Source: Fimbriimonas sp.
Lineage (GTDB): Bacteria; Armatimonadota; Fimbriimonadia; Fimbriimonadales; Fimbriimonadaceae
NCBI GenBank assembly: GCA_031292555.1
Contig: JARLGV010000085.1
Coordinates: 22,609 to 86,608, forward strand
DNA: 64,000 bases
Direction: 5' to 3'
The notes below the pieces were generated by a model. It saw only the letters and a program-made list of their open reading frames with translations. It made no database searches and was not told the origin of the DNA. Position numbers and translations under genes: made by a program. Every line of letters begins with the position of its first letter. Position 1 is the first letter of the stretch. Shown here one piece after another: positions 37,990 to 47,515 of this stretch.

Positions 37990-40298
37990 ATTTGAGACTG
38001 AGATGCCTGATCGGAGGACTTACGACGATCATTGGAGCGCTTGCGTTGGCTTGCATGTCAGCGTACGAGGAGTCCGTGCATTTCAAGGGGGTTCGAGTCG
38101 ACTTTGGCGCGCCGCCCACTCGATACGCGATGAACTACGCCGAGTTGCCCGGTTTCGGTATTGGTTGGCGTCCGGGGACCGAATACTATGGTCGCTTTCC
38201 CGGGGACGAGGATCTGGCCCGTCGGCATGAAGAGAACAGAACGCACCGCCTATTCGGGCAAGCGATCGACGCGGAGACTCATCGGGACTACGTGACTGCC
38301 TTGGCGATATGGATTCGCTGCCAAAAATATGGCGTTGGCGAGCCAGGCCCGGTCCGCCGACGCATCGATTTGCTTCGGATCCTCGTGAGACAACCCAACC
38401 TTCGCCTTGCTTCGACCTTGCTCCGTGCAACGAGACTGAACAAGCCCATTGGCCTCCTGCCTGAGCGGTGGGAACTCGACTCCAAGTTGGCTCCCTTCGC
38501 CCAATATGCGAAGGCGCTTAGAATAAAGGTTCCTCGCCAGGGCGCGGCGGCCTTCCGGCAAATCGCCGATGAGTATCCGCATTCGCCACTGGCCGAGCCG
38601 TCGCTCATCACGGTTCCGCGACTGCTCCTTTGTGAGGGCGCCAAGCCGAATTCAGCCGACTATGCGACGGCCGGTTCAGCGCTGGACCGGCTCCTGGCGG
38701 TCTATCCGAAATCGCGATTCACGTTCGATGCCTTGGGTTGGAAAGCGCGCGTGCTCTTTCTGCATGGGAAGTACCTACCGGCTCTCCTGGATTACCGCAA
38801 GCAGTTCGCTATGTCGACCCCGGCGGCCGGAGCCGAGGGACCCCTCGATTCGATCATTTTGTGCGAAGAACAGCTCCATCGTAGGGCGCGAGTGGCAGCC
38901 GCCTATGTTCTTCGGTACGGGCTTACCGAGGAAAGGAAACTTCGGTTCGACTCGATCACCGCCTTGGCCGACTGTTTTGCCTCCTTTTCATCGGCGGACG
39001 GAAAGGCGTTTTGGAGGCTCTTGAAGGGCGATCCCAAGCTGCTCCCGTTCTACCTGGACTATCGTCTCGACAACACGACGAAGCTGACTGGGCTCCTTGA
39101 CCTGGCAGAGCGAAATGACGAGGCGGTGCTTGGCTCGCCCTACCGGGCGCGGTTCTTGGCAAGAGCAGCCGAAGCGGCATACCGACTCCGTAGCCTCCAA
39201 TTGGCCGCTCGCTATGCCCGGCAGGCACTGGATTCCCGACCGTCCAACGACGATGCGGCACGCGCCGAATTCGTGCTCGGAGCAGTTGCCCGGCGCTATG
39301 GCCGGCCGAACGAGGCGATCCTCCACTTCGTTCGAATCGTGCGCAGGTATGGAAGCAGCTATCTCGTTGGGGGCGCCCGGGAGAACCTTGCGCTGCTTTA
39401 CGAGCACTTGGGACGATTGGGAGAGGCGTTGGACGCCTATCGTGCCCTCAAATATGACTACGACGTCGCCTACCTGCTCGACGTGAGGATGAAGCCGAGC
39501 GAGATCGTCGAGTACTTGACGTCGCACAAGCACTTGGCTGACCGAGTAGGCATCGTCTATAGTTTAGGGCTTCGATATCTGCGCAAGCACCAGTGGTCGC
39601 TCGCCGAGAAAACGTTGGCGAAGGTGCCCCAACACCAGCGGGATTCGTACCGCAAGACCGCCGAGCCGTACCAGTTCGACGAAGTGGGCCAGCAAGATCC
39701 GCTCGTCTCGGTCCGCGACCTCGCCAAACTGGATGGTCGAATACAGTCGGCAAGCTCGGGCGGCGCAAAGGCTTCGGCGACCTTTGCGATGGCGGACTAT
39801 TACTACGGCCATCGAAACCTGATGCTTTACAACGGTTGGTTGTGGAAAGGCCTACGTGCCATTATGTTCGCTTACCAGTGGAATGCAGGTATCTCGACAC
39901 CGAAAGACGACGATGCCGTATGGACGCACCATTGGGAGCATGAGTGCTTGGCTCAGAGCCTCTTGCTTTGCCGGAAGATCGTGGCGGAGTATAGGCACCC
40001 TCCAATCCGGTACCGTGCCGCATATCTGGGCGCCTGCGCCGCCGCACGACTAAGCCGGTTCAACGAGTACTGGCGATGGCAGAGCGAACAGACGAATCTG
40101 AATAACGAGGCCGTGCGGCTCATGAAGATCGCTCGTAAGTCGCCTAATCCCCGTCTCGCCGCCAAGGCACGAAAATTCGCCGCAGTCTTTGCCGAGGGAG
40201 TCGACACATCCAAGATCTTCGACGAGGGACGGCACGCTAATCGGTACAAGACGGGATTGGACGAGCCAGAAACGAAAGGTGACGAGCAGACGCCCTAG
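37986..40298 (+). CDS. TPR-rich envelope protein coupled to DUF3142 protein
   Basis: 770 residues from GTG 37986, overlapping the DUF3142 stop; the longer frame from 37899 is rejected because it lies inside that gene. A hydrophobic start ends in LALAC, a weak lipobox. Several TPR-like helical pairs run through about 180-760 (for example YARQALDSRPSNDDAARAE and LYEHLGRLGEALDAYRAL). No enzymatic motif seen. Probably a scaffold for the coupled protein. Confidence 0.75.
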   Translation: MNLRLRCLIGGLTTIIGALALACMSAYEESVHFKGVRVDFGAPPTRYAMNYAELPGFGIGWRPGTEYYGRFPGDEDLARRHEENRTHRLFGQAIDAETHRDYVTALAIWIRCQKYGVGEPGPVRRRIDLLRILVRQPNLRLASTLLRATRLNKPIGLLPERWELDSKLAPFAQYAKALRIKVPRQGAAAFRQIADEYPHSPLAEPSLITVPRLLLCEGAKPNSADYATAGSALDRLLAVYPKSRFTFDALGWKARVLFLHGKYLPALLDYRKQFAMSTPAAGAEGPLDSIILCEEQLHRRARVAAAYVLRYGLTEERKLRFDSITALADCFASFSSADGKAFWRLLKGDPKLLPFYLDYRLDNTTKLTGLLDLAERNDEAVLGSPYRARFLARAAEAAYRLRSLQLAARYARQALDSRPSNDDAARAEFVLGAVARRYGRPNEAILHFVRIVRRYGSSYLVGGARENLALLYEHLGRLGEALDAYRALKYDYDVAYLLDVRMKPSEIVEYLTSHKHLADRVGIVYSLGLRYLRKHQWSLAEKTLAKVPQHQRDSYRKTAEPYQFDEVGQQDPLVSVRDLAKLDGRIQSASSGGAKASATFAMADYYYGHRNLMLYNGWLWKGLRAIMFAYQWNAGISTPKDDDAVWTHHWEHECLAQSLLLCRKIVAEYRHPPIRYRAAYLGACAAARLSRFNEYWRWQSEQTNLNNEAVRLMKIARKSPNPRLAAKARKFAAVFAEGVDTSKIFDEGRHANRYKTGLDEPETKGDEQTP

Positions 40299-40348
40299 AT
40301 GGATCAAGACCCGAGCGCGGTTGCTAGTCGAACCGATCGAGATAGTTC

Positions 40349-41836
40349 CTAGCTGCGTTCGTCGATAACCCTGATTTGCCAGGGCGAGAAGCGGAGCCGG
40401 GTCGTTGCTTCGACCGTTTCGCCGCTCACGAGGTCTTCGCCCTTCTGCCATACCGCCTTAGTAAGCGTCGTGCCCTTGTCGCTCATGTTCGCAAGAACAA
40501 GAACGGCGTGCCCGTCGACCTGGCGGCGAAACGCCAAGACGGTTTCCGACAGGGAGTCGATAACTTCCTGACTGCCTGACATCAGCGCCTGGCTCGACTG
40601 CCGGATCGCGATCATCTTTCGGTACCAGTTGAAGAGCGACTTGGGATCGTTTTCTTGTTCCTCCAGACTGCGGCCGTCATCGTCACGCGAGTAGCGCAGA
40701 CTCCACCAGGGGCCAGTGTCCTTGTACCATAACGCAGTTCCCGCGGCGTCCAGCTTTCGGTTCCAGCGGTAGGCCAAGCGAACCGGAATGTCGTTTCCGT
40801 CGCTGTTCCATTGGCCTTGTTCACCCTTCATGCCGATCTCCTGGCCGTAATATAAGATGGGCGCGCCCTTTGCGAAGATCATCAATGCAGCGGCCAACCG
40901 TTGCCGGACCGGATCGAGTTCCTCACTCGCAAACCGGTTCATGTCGTGGTTCTCTAGGAACGACAACTGGAGTCGGCCCGGGTTGGTGAAGTAGCGATAG
41001 CCCTGGAGGTTCTTGGCGATGAACCCCTTTTTGAAAGTCAGTAGCGCGTCGCGAAGCCGGAAGTTATAGCAGGCGTCGGTCGGCGTGCCTTCGAACATCT
41101 CGACTGAGCTTCGATACGCCTCCCAATCCGATTGTTCACCGACGAAGAACGTGCCGGGATAGTGCAGTTTGATATCTTCTTCGACTGGCTTCCATAGCCG
41201 TGCGTAAAGGTGGGTGCTCTGTCCTGTCCAGTCCAAATCGTCCATCATGTGATCGATCCGGTAGCCGTCGACCCCACGCGCCGACCAAAACCGAAAGACC
41301 TTGCCGATCTCCTCAATCACATGAGGGTTGTTCAAGTTGACTGACGCCAACTGGATCTTCGCATGGTCGTACCAGGGCGAGAGTGCGTCCGGATTGGGAT
41401 GAAACGGCTTTGCGAGATACTCCGCTTCGGGCGCGTTCGGGTCTTTGGCGGCGGCAACGTACCAGGGGTGCCTGCTTGCTACGTATTGCTGCTCCATGTC
41501 GATAACGACTCGGATGTGAAGCTTGTGGGCCGCCGCGAGGAGGTGATCGAAATCCGAGAGTGTGCCAAACGTCGGATCGACATCGGTCCAGTCGTCGGCG
41601 AAGTAGTCGTGGTAGACCCGTGACTTTTGGATTGGATTGATCAGGATGACGGTCGCGCCGAGTTTCTGGATCGTAGGCAGACCCTCTTCGATCCCTTTGA
41701 AGTCCCCGATCCGGTCGCCATTGCTATCTCGGAAGCTGCGTGGGAAGACCTGGTAGAAGACTTGACTCTCCCACGGGTTAGACACCGGTTGCGTCTGGGC
41801 GGTCGACAGCGTCAATGCGGCAAGAACAGAGAGCAT
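40349..41836 (-). CDS. GH13 alpha-amylase family enzyme
   Basis: 495 residues with a signal peptide (1-13). Catalytic residues are visible: nucleophile Asp195 (GYRID), acid Glu234 (FVGEQ) and the transition-state Asp298 (LENHD). The FYQVFPRSFRDSNGDRIGD start and YYGQEIGM are standard for oligo-glucosidases. Region I is unusual: DMEQQY at 113-118 replaces DxVxNH. It acts on alpha-glucans, probably outside the cytoplasm. Confidence 0.92.
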   Translation of the reverse strand: MLSVLAALTLSTAQTQPVSNPWESQVFYQVFPRSFRDSNGDRIGDFKGIEEGLPTIQKLGATVILINPIQKSRVYHDYFADDWTDVDPTFGTLSDFDHLLAAAHKLHIRVVIDMEQQYVASRHPWYVAAAKDPNAPEAEYLAKPFHPNPDALSPWYDHAKIQLASVNLNNPHVIEEIGKVFRFWSARGVDGYRIDHMMDDLDWTGQSTHLYARLWKPVEEDIKLHYPGTFFVGEQSDWEAYRSSVEMFEGTPTDACYNFRLRDALLTFKKGFIAKNLQGYRYFTNPGRLQLSFLENHDMNRFASEELDPVRQRLAAALMIFAKGAPILYYGQEIGMKGEQGQWNSDGNDIPVRLAYRWNRKLDAAGTALWYKDTGPWWSLRYSRDDDGRSLEEQENDPKSLFNWYRKMIAIRQSSQALMSGSQEVIDSLSETVLAFRRQVDGHAVLVLANMSDKGTTLTKAVWQKGEDLVSGETVEATTRLRFSPWQIRVIDERS

Positions 41837-41955
41837 GTCTGAGCCTACCCCTCAGCGAATAGCCGCAATTGGAAGAGACCTAGGAATGCGACGGGCGACC
41901 TTGCGGTCAGCCACCTTTGGACGGCTGCAGTTCGCCCGCCTCCCCAATACTCATT

Positions 41956-42684
41956 CTAGCCGCCGTAGCCTCCGCTGCCGAATCCGCCGCCGAATCCGCT
42001 ACCGCTGCTACCGAAGCTGCCGCTACCGCTTCCGAAGCCGCTGCCGGACCCTCCACCTAAGCTGCCTCCTCCCAAGCCTCCTCCGCTCATGCCTCCTCCG
42101 CCTCGCGACCCGCTACCCATGCCGCTACCGCCGGACGATTGGGTTTTGACGATCGTGCTACGCTCAGGAGCGACGTTGTAGCTCTGACTTCCTTCCTTCT
42201 GTCCGATCATCATGGCAATGAACTCAGGATCGGCGGAACGAATCTTGATTCTACGGATGATCTTGGTGTCTGTCTTGATGGGGGTATCGGGCGTATTCGC
42301 GTTCGGACTGATCGAATCGACTCGCCTTACGATCTCGTAGACTCCGCCCTCGATGCGATAGGTGCCGTCCACCTGGCGGAGGATATTCTGAAGCGCGGTC
42401 TCGAAGGTGGCGTTCTTCAAGCTGACGGTGACCGCGCCCTGCACCTCAGGAGCGATGGAGTAGGAGACGTTAACGTTCTTGAACAGAACGCGCAGGGCTT
42501 CTCGAACGTCCGCCTGCTCCAGGTCGAGTGAAGAGATGGTCTTCTGCGAGATATCTTCCTGGGCCAATGCGGCTCGAGGAATTCCGCCAAAGAGGCAAAC
42601 CGATAGGGCACAAACGAGTGCGAATCGGCCTCCTCTGCCGCCAACGGGTTGGTCGGGTTTGATGTGTTTTGCGCTCATCTTCAT
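41956..42684 (-). CDS. STN (secretin N-terminal-like) domain protein with Gly/Ser tail
   Basis: 242 residues from ATG 42684, chosen because AAGGAG lies 8 nt upstream; longer frames would run into the kinase gene. A signal peptide ends near 41 (ALAQ). Residues 55-118 form an STN/secretin_N-like domain (LEQADVREALRVLFK, then SLKNATFETALQNIL). Residues 183-242 are almost only Gly and Ser. There is no secretin barrel, so it cannot form a channel itself. It lies downstream of the two-component genes and carries a copy of their candidate box upstream. Confidence 0.8.
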   Translation of the reverse strand: MKMSAKHIKPDQPVGGRGGRFALVCALSVCLFGGIPRAALAQEDISQKTISSLDLEQADVREALRVLFKNVNVSYSIAPEVQGAVTVSLKNATFETALQNILRQVDGTYRIEGGVYEIVRRVDSISPNANTPDTPIKTDTKIIRRIKIRSADPEFIAMMIGQKEGSQSYNVAPERSTIVKTQSSGGSGMGSGSRGGGGMSGGGLGGGSLGGGSGSGFGSGSGSFGSSGSGFGGGFGSGGYGG

Positions 42685-42821
42685 CTTCTGTTCTCCTTCC
42701 ATGGCGCCTTCCGCTACCACGGTTCTCCCCCGGGCAACAAGGCCCGGAGGAGTGGATCGACACGTGATCCCCGCTTCGGGAAGCTTAGCGAAGTAGTGTC
42801 TTCTCCACCATCCAGTCTGGC

Positions 42822-42844
42822 AAGACAAAGTGAAAGAAACATGA
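42822..42844 (-). promoter_or_regulatory. Candidate response-regulator box, copy 1
   Basis: Matches 45086-45108 at 19 of 23 positions in the same orientation. On the gene-sense strand it reads as TCA/TTCA half-sites about 11 nt apart, as expected for OmpR/PhoB-type regulators. It lies about 140 nt upstream of the STN gene. Confidence 0.45.
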
Positions 42845-42868
42845 GAAGTGGCAACAGCGGCGGGTCGC

Positions 42869-44368
42869 CTATCGCGGTCCCGCGAACCCGTTCGTGGACT
42901 CCGCAACATGATCACCAGTTCGGCTCCTTTTGCGAGAGTCTCCAAGGTCGGCGGCAACTCTGGGGAGAGTAAGGGTCACGGCGGTATAGCGGTCGACCTG
43001 GCTCTCGATCGCGACGGCCCCTTGATGCGCTTCGACGATCGATTTGACGATCGCGAGCCCCAGTCCTGAGCCACCCGAATCTCGGTTGCGCGAGGAATCG
43101 ACTCGGTAGAGCCGGTCGAACACGAACGGCAGATGGTCCGGCGGAATCCCTTCGCCGAAGTCTTGAACTCGGATGAGCACTTGATGGCCTTCCTTCCTTC
43201 CTGAGACTAGGATCTTCTCGTCAGGCGCTGTATGTCGGCATGCGTTGCCGACGAGGTTTACGAGGGCCCGGCGAAGCAACTCCTCATCGCCCCAGATGGT
43301 TAGGCGGCTGGGAATCTGGATGTCAATCACCCGTTCGCTCGTCTCGCGAACCGATTCGATGGCAGCCAATGCACAATCTACAACCGATACGCGCCCGAGC
43401 CTAAGCGTCAACTTGCCGTCATCGGACCGAGCCAGCAGCAATAGGTCTCGGACGATAGCCGTCATGCGGTCGGAGGCTACGTCGATTGCCGCAAAGTGAC
43501 TCTTGGCCTTTTCGAGGGTCAGGTCGCCGTGGAGCGCGACTCCCACCCGAGCCTTGATCACCGTAAGTGGCGTCTTCAATTCGTGTGATGCGTCGGCGGT
43601 GAACCGGCGTTGCGCCTCGAATGCGGAGGCGAGCTTCCGGAAGGAGCCGTCTAGCCGATCGAGCATGCCGTTGAACGTTCTCGAGAGTTCGGCGAATTCA
43701 TCCGATCCCTCAATCGGCAAGCGACCTGCCAGGTTGGTCGACTCGATCTTCTCTGCCGCCCGAGCGATGTCTCGTACCGGCTGCATCGCGCGATGGGTGA
43801 GCCAAGCCCCCGTAAATGACGTGACTACGATTGCAACCGGCATCATCAGCAGGAGCCCCCGACCAAGGAATGCCAAGTCCTCGTCGACGGCGTCGAGGGG
43901 AGTGGCAACTTGGGCGACGGCGACAATCGCAAGCCGATGCAGGATCGGCGCCGAGAGCACTCGGGCCCTAACGCCGTCGATCAGGATCGTATCGAGGCTT
44001 TCCCGTCCCTTGACCGCCCGCTGAAGACCTTCAAGGTCCCACGGATGGCTGCTGGGGTCGACGAGGTCCTTTCCGCTGAGGGACAACAGCATCGGGTGGC
44101 TGATCTTGCGTTCGATAGCGATGTGCTTTGCGAACTTGTCGTCCTCGGTCACATCGACGGGCAACTGGAATTTGGGCGGCGCCTGAGGCAAGTGGTGAGT
44201 GCTTACATCACGCCACATCTGGCGCATGGGGTCGATGCGAGCGCGCAAGTCGGCATCGATTGCAGCGTAGCGGATGATCCGCTCCGTCCCGTATAAGCCG
44301 GAGCCAAACGCCGTCAACACCAGCGTGAGAACCACGGCATTCCAAAAGGTAAGGCGGGTTCGAATCAT
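42869..44368 (-). CDS. Two-component sensor histidine kinase
   Basis: 499 residues. Transmembrane helices lie near 10-27 and 170-190 with an extracytoplasmic sensor between them, then HAMP (about 190-245). The phospho-acceptor is His262 in SHELKTPL; the N-box is NLVGNACRH (371-379), G1 DFGEGI (403-408) and G2 GGSGLGLAI (432-440). It overlaps the response-regulator gene by 4 nt, so they are a cognate pair. Confidence 0.95.
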   Translation of the reverse strand: MIRTRLTFWNAVVLTLVLTAFGSGLYGTERIIRYAAIDADLRARIDPMRQMWRDVSTHHLPQAPPKFQLPVDVTEDDKFAKHIAIERKISHPMLLSLSGKDLVDPSSHPWDLEGLQRAVKGRESLDTILIDGVRARVLSAPILHRLAIVAVAQVATPLDAVDEDLAFLGRGLLLMMPVAIVVTSFTGAWLTHRAMQPVRDIARAAEKIESTNLAGRLPIEGSDEFAELSRTFNGMLDRLDGSFRKLASAFEAQRRFTADASHELKTPLTVIKARVGVALHGDLTLEKAKSHFAAIDVASDRMTAIVRDLLLLARSDDGKLTLRLGRVSVVDCALAAIESVRETSERVIDIQIPSRLTIWGDEELLRRALVNLVGNACRHTAPDEKILVSGRKEGHQVLIRVQDFGEGIPPDHLPFVFDRLYRVDSSRNRDSGGSGLGLAIVKSIVEAHQGAVAIESQVDRYTAVTLTLPRVAADLGDSRKRSRTGDHVAESTNGFAGPR

Positions 44369-45054
44369 AGCACTCTGGTTGTTTCCCCCCTTTCCCCGAA
44401 CACATAGCCGATTCCGTAGACGGTATGGATCAGCTTGTGGGCCGGGTTGCGGTCCACTTTGCGGCGGAGGCTACGCACGTAAACGTCGACGATATTGGAG
44501 GCGACCCCATCGTTGAACCAAATTCGATCGACGATCGCATCGCGAGTGAGGGTTCGCCCTTCATGGGCCGCGAGCGCCTCGAGCAGGGAGTACTCTCTCG
44601 GGGTTAAGTCCACCGGCTGACCGGCCCAACGCACCAAGCGTCTTGCCGTGTCGATCTGCAGATCGCCGAAGTCGAGCACCGTTTGCTTGACCGAACTGTC
44701 CCTTCTAACGAGAGCCCGAATCCTCGCAAGGAGTTCGCTGAATTCGAACGGCTTGCAGAGATAGTCGTCGGCGCCCGCGTCCAAGCCGGAGACGCGATCT
44801 GGAACCGCGTCTCGAGCGGTGAGCATCAAGATCGGCACCTGAATCCGGGCCATTCGAAGCTGTCGGCACACTTCGATTCCGTTCATTCCAGGGAGCATGA
44901 GGTCGAGAACGATGGCGGTGAAATGGGTCGACATCGCAAGGTGCAATGCACGATTCCCGTCACGGCAGATTTGGCTGTAGAACCCGACTTCGTCGAACCC
45001 TGCACGAAGAGCCGCCCCGATCTGAGGGTCGTCGTCTACGATCAACAACTTCAT
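44365..45054 (-). CDS. OmpR/PhoB-family response regulator
   Basis: 229 residues. Receiver: acidic DDD at 7-9, phospho-acceptor Asp51 (VLDLMLPG), and Lys in CKPF. The C-terminal winged helix contains LTPREYSLLEALAAHEG and VYVRSLRRKVD. It is phosphorylated by the adjacent kinase. A 23-nt box shared with the STN gene lies 32 nt upstream, suggesting autoregulation. Confidence 0.95.
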   Translation of the reverse strand: MKLLIVDDDPQIGAALRAGFDEVGFYSQICRDGNRALHLAMSTHFTAIVLDLMLPGMNGIEVCRQLRMARIQVPILMLTARDAVPDRVSGLDAGADDYLCKPFEFSELLARIRALVRRDSSVKQTVLDFGDLQIDTARRLVRWAGQPVDLTPREYSLLEALAAHEGRTLTRDAIVDRIWFNDGVASNIVDVYVRSLRRKVDRNPAHKLIHTVYGIGYVFGERGETTRVL

Positions 45055-45085
45055 CTCTCACGCCTCGCCATGTTCACAGTGTGGG

Positions 45086-45108
45086 AAGACGAAGTGAAAG
45101 ATTAATGA
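45086..45108 (-). promoter_or_regulatory. Candidate response-regulator box, copy 2
   Basis: Partner of 42822-42844. On the sense strand it shows TTCA-n7-TTCA-n7-TTC with 11-nt period. It sits in the 76-nt divergent gap between the regulator and the YwiC-like gene and may control both. Confidence 0.45.
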
Positions 45109-45130
45109 AGGCACGTCTACACTATGTGGT

Positions 45131-45874
45131 GTGAGTCCCAAATTCGACGTCAAGATCTGGCTCAAGCAGAGCCTTCCACAGGAACATGGCAGTTGGGCGT
45201 TTGTGGTTGAGCCGCTGCTTATTTCGTGGATCGTTGGTGGCGTTGATCGGGGTGTCTGTGCGATCGGGTTCTTCCTGGCGTTCCTCGGCTATCGCCCCGG
45301 TCTGATCGGATTCAAGGACGCGGTCAAGCGAAAGAGCTACCCTCGTACCTTGCCAAGTCTTCTCGCAGGTGGCCTATTGGTGGCGGCGGGACTCGTCCTG
45401 ATGGCGGTTACCCGGAGTTGGATACAGCTTGGATGCCTTGCCGCTATGGGGGGCGCCTTCCTCATTATCGATGCCAAGGCGCCGAAACGGTCGATCTTGC
45501 GCGAAGCCTTCGGTGCATTGTTGGCAGTGCCAGCCGCCTGCGTGGTCGCTCCCAATGCGACCGGCGTTCTGGCTATCCGGCCGATCGTCTCCGTCTTGTC
45601 CGTACGCGGACTCATTGCGAGATGGGATGACGCAAAAGTCTGTCGGTGGCTCGCCGTCGGCATCGGAGCGGCGATGCTGCCAGTCGCATGGATCGCTTTT
45701 GGAATGCTGGACTGGCGGCTCGCCGCCTACGGCGTCTGCTTCGCGCGTGCTATGTATTCTGCCTTGATTGCAGGAAAGCCGGTTAAGCCAGTGCAGATCG
45801 GCATCGCCGAGATGCTGGTCTCGCTTGCCGTCATCGCCGGTTGGCTTGCCGAGAAGTCACTCTACTCACGTTGA
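45131..45874 (+). CDS. YwiC-like membrane protein
   Basis: 247 residues from GTG 45131, with about seven membrane spans. The signature PQEHGSWAF near the N-terminus is the YwiC-like family hallmark. In some bacteria ywiC-like genes lie near anaerobic respiration genes; function unknown. It is divergent from the response regulator. Confidence 0.82.
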   Translation: MSPKFDVKIWLKQSLPQEHGSWAFVVEPLLISWIVGGVDRGVCAIGFFLAFLGYRPGLIGFKDAVKRKSYPRTLPSLLAGGLLVAAGLVLMAVTRSWIQLGCLAAMGGAFLIIDAKAPKRSILREAFGALLAVPAACVVAPNATGVLAIRPIVSVLSVRGLIARWDDAKVCRWLAVGIGAAMLPVAWIAFGMLDWRLAAYGVCFARAMYSALIAGKPVKPVQIGIAEMLVSLAVIAGWLAEKSLYSR

Positions 45875-45883
45875 CCACAATCC

Positions 45884-47431
45884 TTACCTAATCCAGATCA
45901 GGCAAACCCGGTTCCGAGGGTAGTCGAAGATCAGTCGATAGTGGGCCATGAACGTCATGCCGATGTTACCGTCCAGATATGGCACCGAGAAGACGCCTTC
46001 TTTCGTTAACTGCAGGCCGACAGTCGGTCCCTCGAATCTGTGCGTCCCCAACGTAAACGAGGCGATCTTCTTGGAGAGGCTTTCGGCGCTTCCACCTGCG
46101 CCTCCGGTCTGAATCTTCTGGGTCGGGCCGCCCTCTGTCATATGGAGGCGCGCCACTGTCGGCGAATAGAAGTCGACCGAGCTTCCTGAGCCTGTATCCA
46201 AAGTGAATAGTCCCATCTGGCCGGATTCAAATCCACACTTGACGCATGGCACTTGGCCGCTATACATCATCGGCTCCCACTTGGCGCCGGTCGGCAAACT
46301 CGGATCGGTGGCCTCGTACAGGCTCAACTTGGATGTGGCAGGATCGATATCGTCGATGCAGCGAGCCAGGAGATTGTAACCGCAGATTCCGCGGATGTCC
46401 ATTCCAAACCCTTTGGAGAACGGACTCATGTCGAGTTCCAGGAAGGTCGGAGCGTTTAGCGTGACTGGCCCAAGCGTGAATGATTGCGTGCGGCAGATCG
46501 GCATACGAAGTGTAGCCACGACGCCTGAGGTCACGTCATGTCCGACTTCGACTGCTCCCAGATCCTTCGCGAACTTCGGATCGATGCACATCCCTTCGGC
46601 TCCCGTATCCAAAAAGAACCATCCGGCTTCTTTCCCATCCACCTTCGGTTGGACGAACATATAGCCCGCGATTGACTTGAATTGGACAGAGGGCTGGGCC
46701 GAGTGGTCGAAAGCGACGTCGATCGCACCCTTATCTTCCGGATGAAAGATGTCCTCTCGTACTCGTGCCTGCTTCGCGTCCGTGACCGTATACGGGTCCG
46801 TCTGTCCAGGCAACACGTCTTGAATGGCGGTGGCAAAAGTTCGTGACCCGAATCTCTGGTATCCGCCGAAGATCCAAGTTTCCTTGCCGGAGTCGCCGGT
46901 GAAGGATAGCCTCTCGGGAAGCATAGTCGTCTTGGTGAGGGTTAGTTGAGCGGCGATTGCGATGCCGGGCAGCTGAAGAGGGACGATGATCCGATCTCCA
47001 TCCACTGTCGGCTCCTTCATGACGATTGGCGTTCCCTTCAATGCCCATGCGCCTGAGAGAACCCAGCCCACAAAGTTGTAATAGAGCGGGCTACCCACGT
47101 CTACTTTGTGGGCCACTCCAGACCATGAAGCTTCCCAGCAAGATTTTCCGTCGAACCCGACGGTCGACGCGAGACCACCGCGTGTAGCGATGCGAAAACG
47201 AGACTTACCGTCTAAATCAATCTCCAAACTGTCGGCGGCTTCCCGGTACTTGCAGTTGCCTGTCAGAATCCATGACTGTTCGCCAGACTTCGCGCCAGAC
47301 GCCTTTAGCGCCGCTCTGCAAACCGATTCAGACGAAATCCCATCTTGATGGAAGAAAGGCGATGCTTTGGAGGTCGATAGAGAGGACGCTCCGATAGTGA
47401 GAGAGGCGAAGGTTAGGGAAGCGAGGATCAT
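45884..47431 (-). CDS. Exported retropepsin-like aspartic protease, two DTG sites
   Basis: 515 residues. Signal peptide at 1-16. The N-terminal half (30-240) resembles a LolA-like beta domain; the C-terminal half has Asp275 in FLDTGAEG and Asp412 in TLDTGSGS, two retropepsin-type active-site loops, so one chain could form a complete pepsin-like site. Later GNIGMTFM matches the strand after the second loop. Probably a periplasmic protease. Divergent from the PadR-type gene. Confidence 0.82.
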   Translation of the reverse strand: MILASLTFASLTIGASSLSTSKASPFFHQDGISSESVCRAALKASGAKSGEQSWILTGNCKYREAADSLEIDLDGKSRFRIATRGGLASTVGFDGKSCWEASWSGVAHKVDVGSPLYYNFVGWVLSGAWALKGTPIVMKEPTVDGDRIIVPLQLPGIAIAAQLTLTKTTMLPERLSFTGDSGKETWIFGGYQRFGSRTFATAIQDVLPGQTDPYTVTDAKQARVREDIFHPEDKGAIDVAFDHSAQPSVQFKSIAGYMFVQPKVDGKEAGWFFLDTGAEGMCIDPKFAKDLGAVEVGHDVTSGVVATLRMPICRTQSFTLGPVTLNAPTFLELDMSPFSKGFGMDIRGICGYNLLARCIDDIDPATSKLSLYEATDPSLPTGAKWEPMMYSGQVPCVKCGFESGQMGLFTLDTGSGSSVDFYSPTVARLHMTEGGPTQKIQTGGAGGSAESLSKKIASFTLGTHRFEGPTVGLQLTKEGVFSVPYLDGNIGMTFMAHYRLIFDYPRNRVCLIWIR

Positions 47432-47456
47432 AGCCGTTCACGTTGCTCCTGAAAAG

Positions 47457-47481
47457 ACATATTACCATTGAGAATATATGT
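47457..47481. promoter_or_regulatory. Palindrome between protease and PadR genes
   Basis: ACATAT (47457-47462) and ATATGT (47476-47481), AT-rich, in the 84-nt divergent gap. PadR-family operators are usually ATGT/ACAT palindromes, so it is a candidate PadR site controlling both genes. Confidence 0.4.
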
Positions 47482-47515
47482 GATACGATGATAGGCGCTC
47501 CCCGAGTTTCAACCG

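Noticed and set aside
42685..42957. N-terminal extension of the STN protein
   Set aside because: Overlaps the kinase 3' end and lacks a signal peptide; ATG 42684 has an SD and starts a signal peptide.
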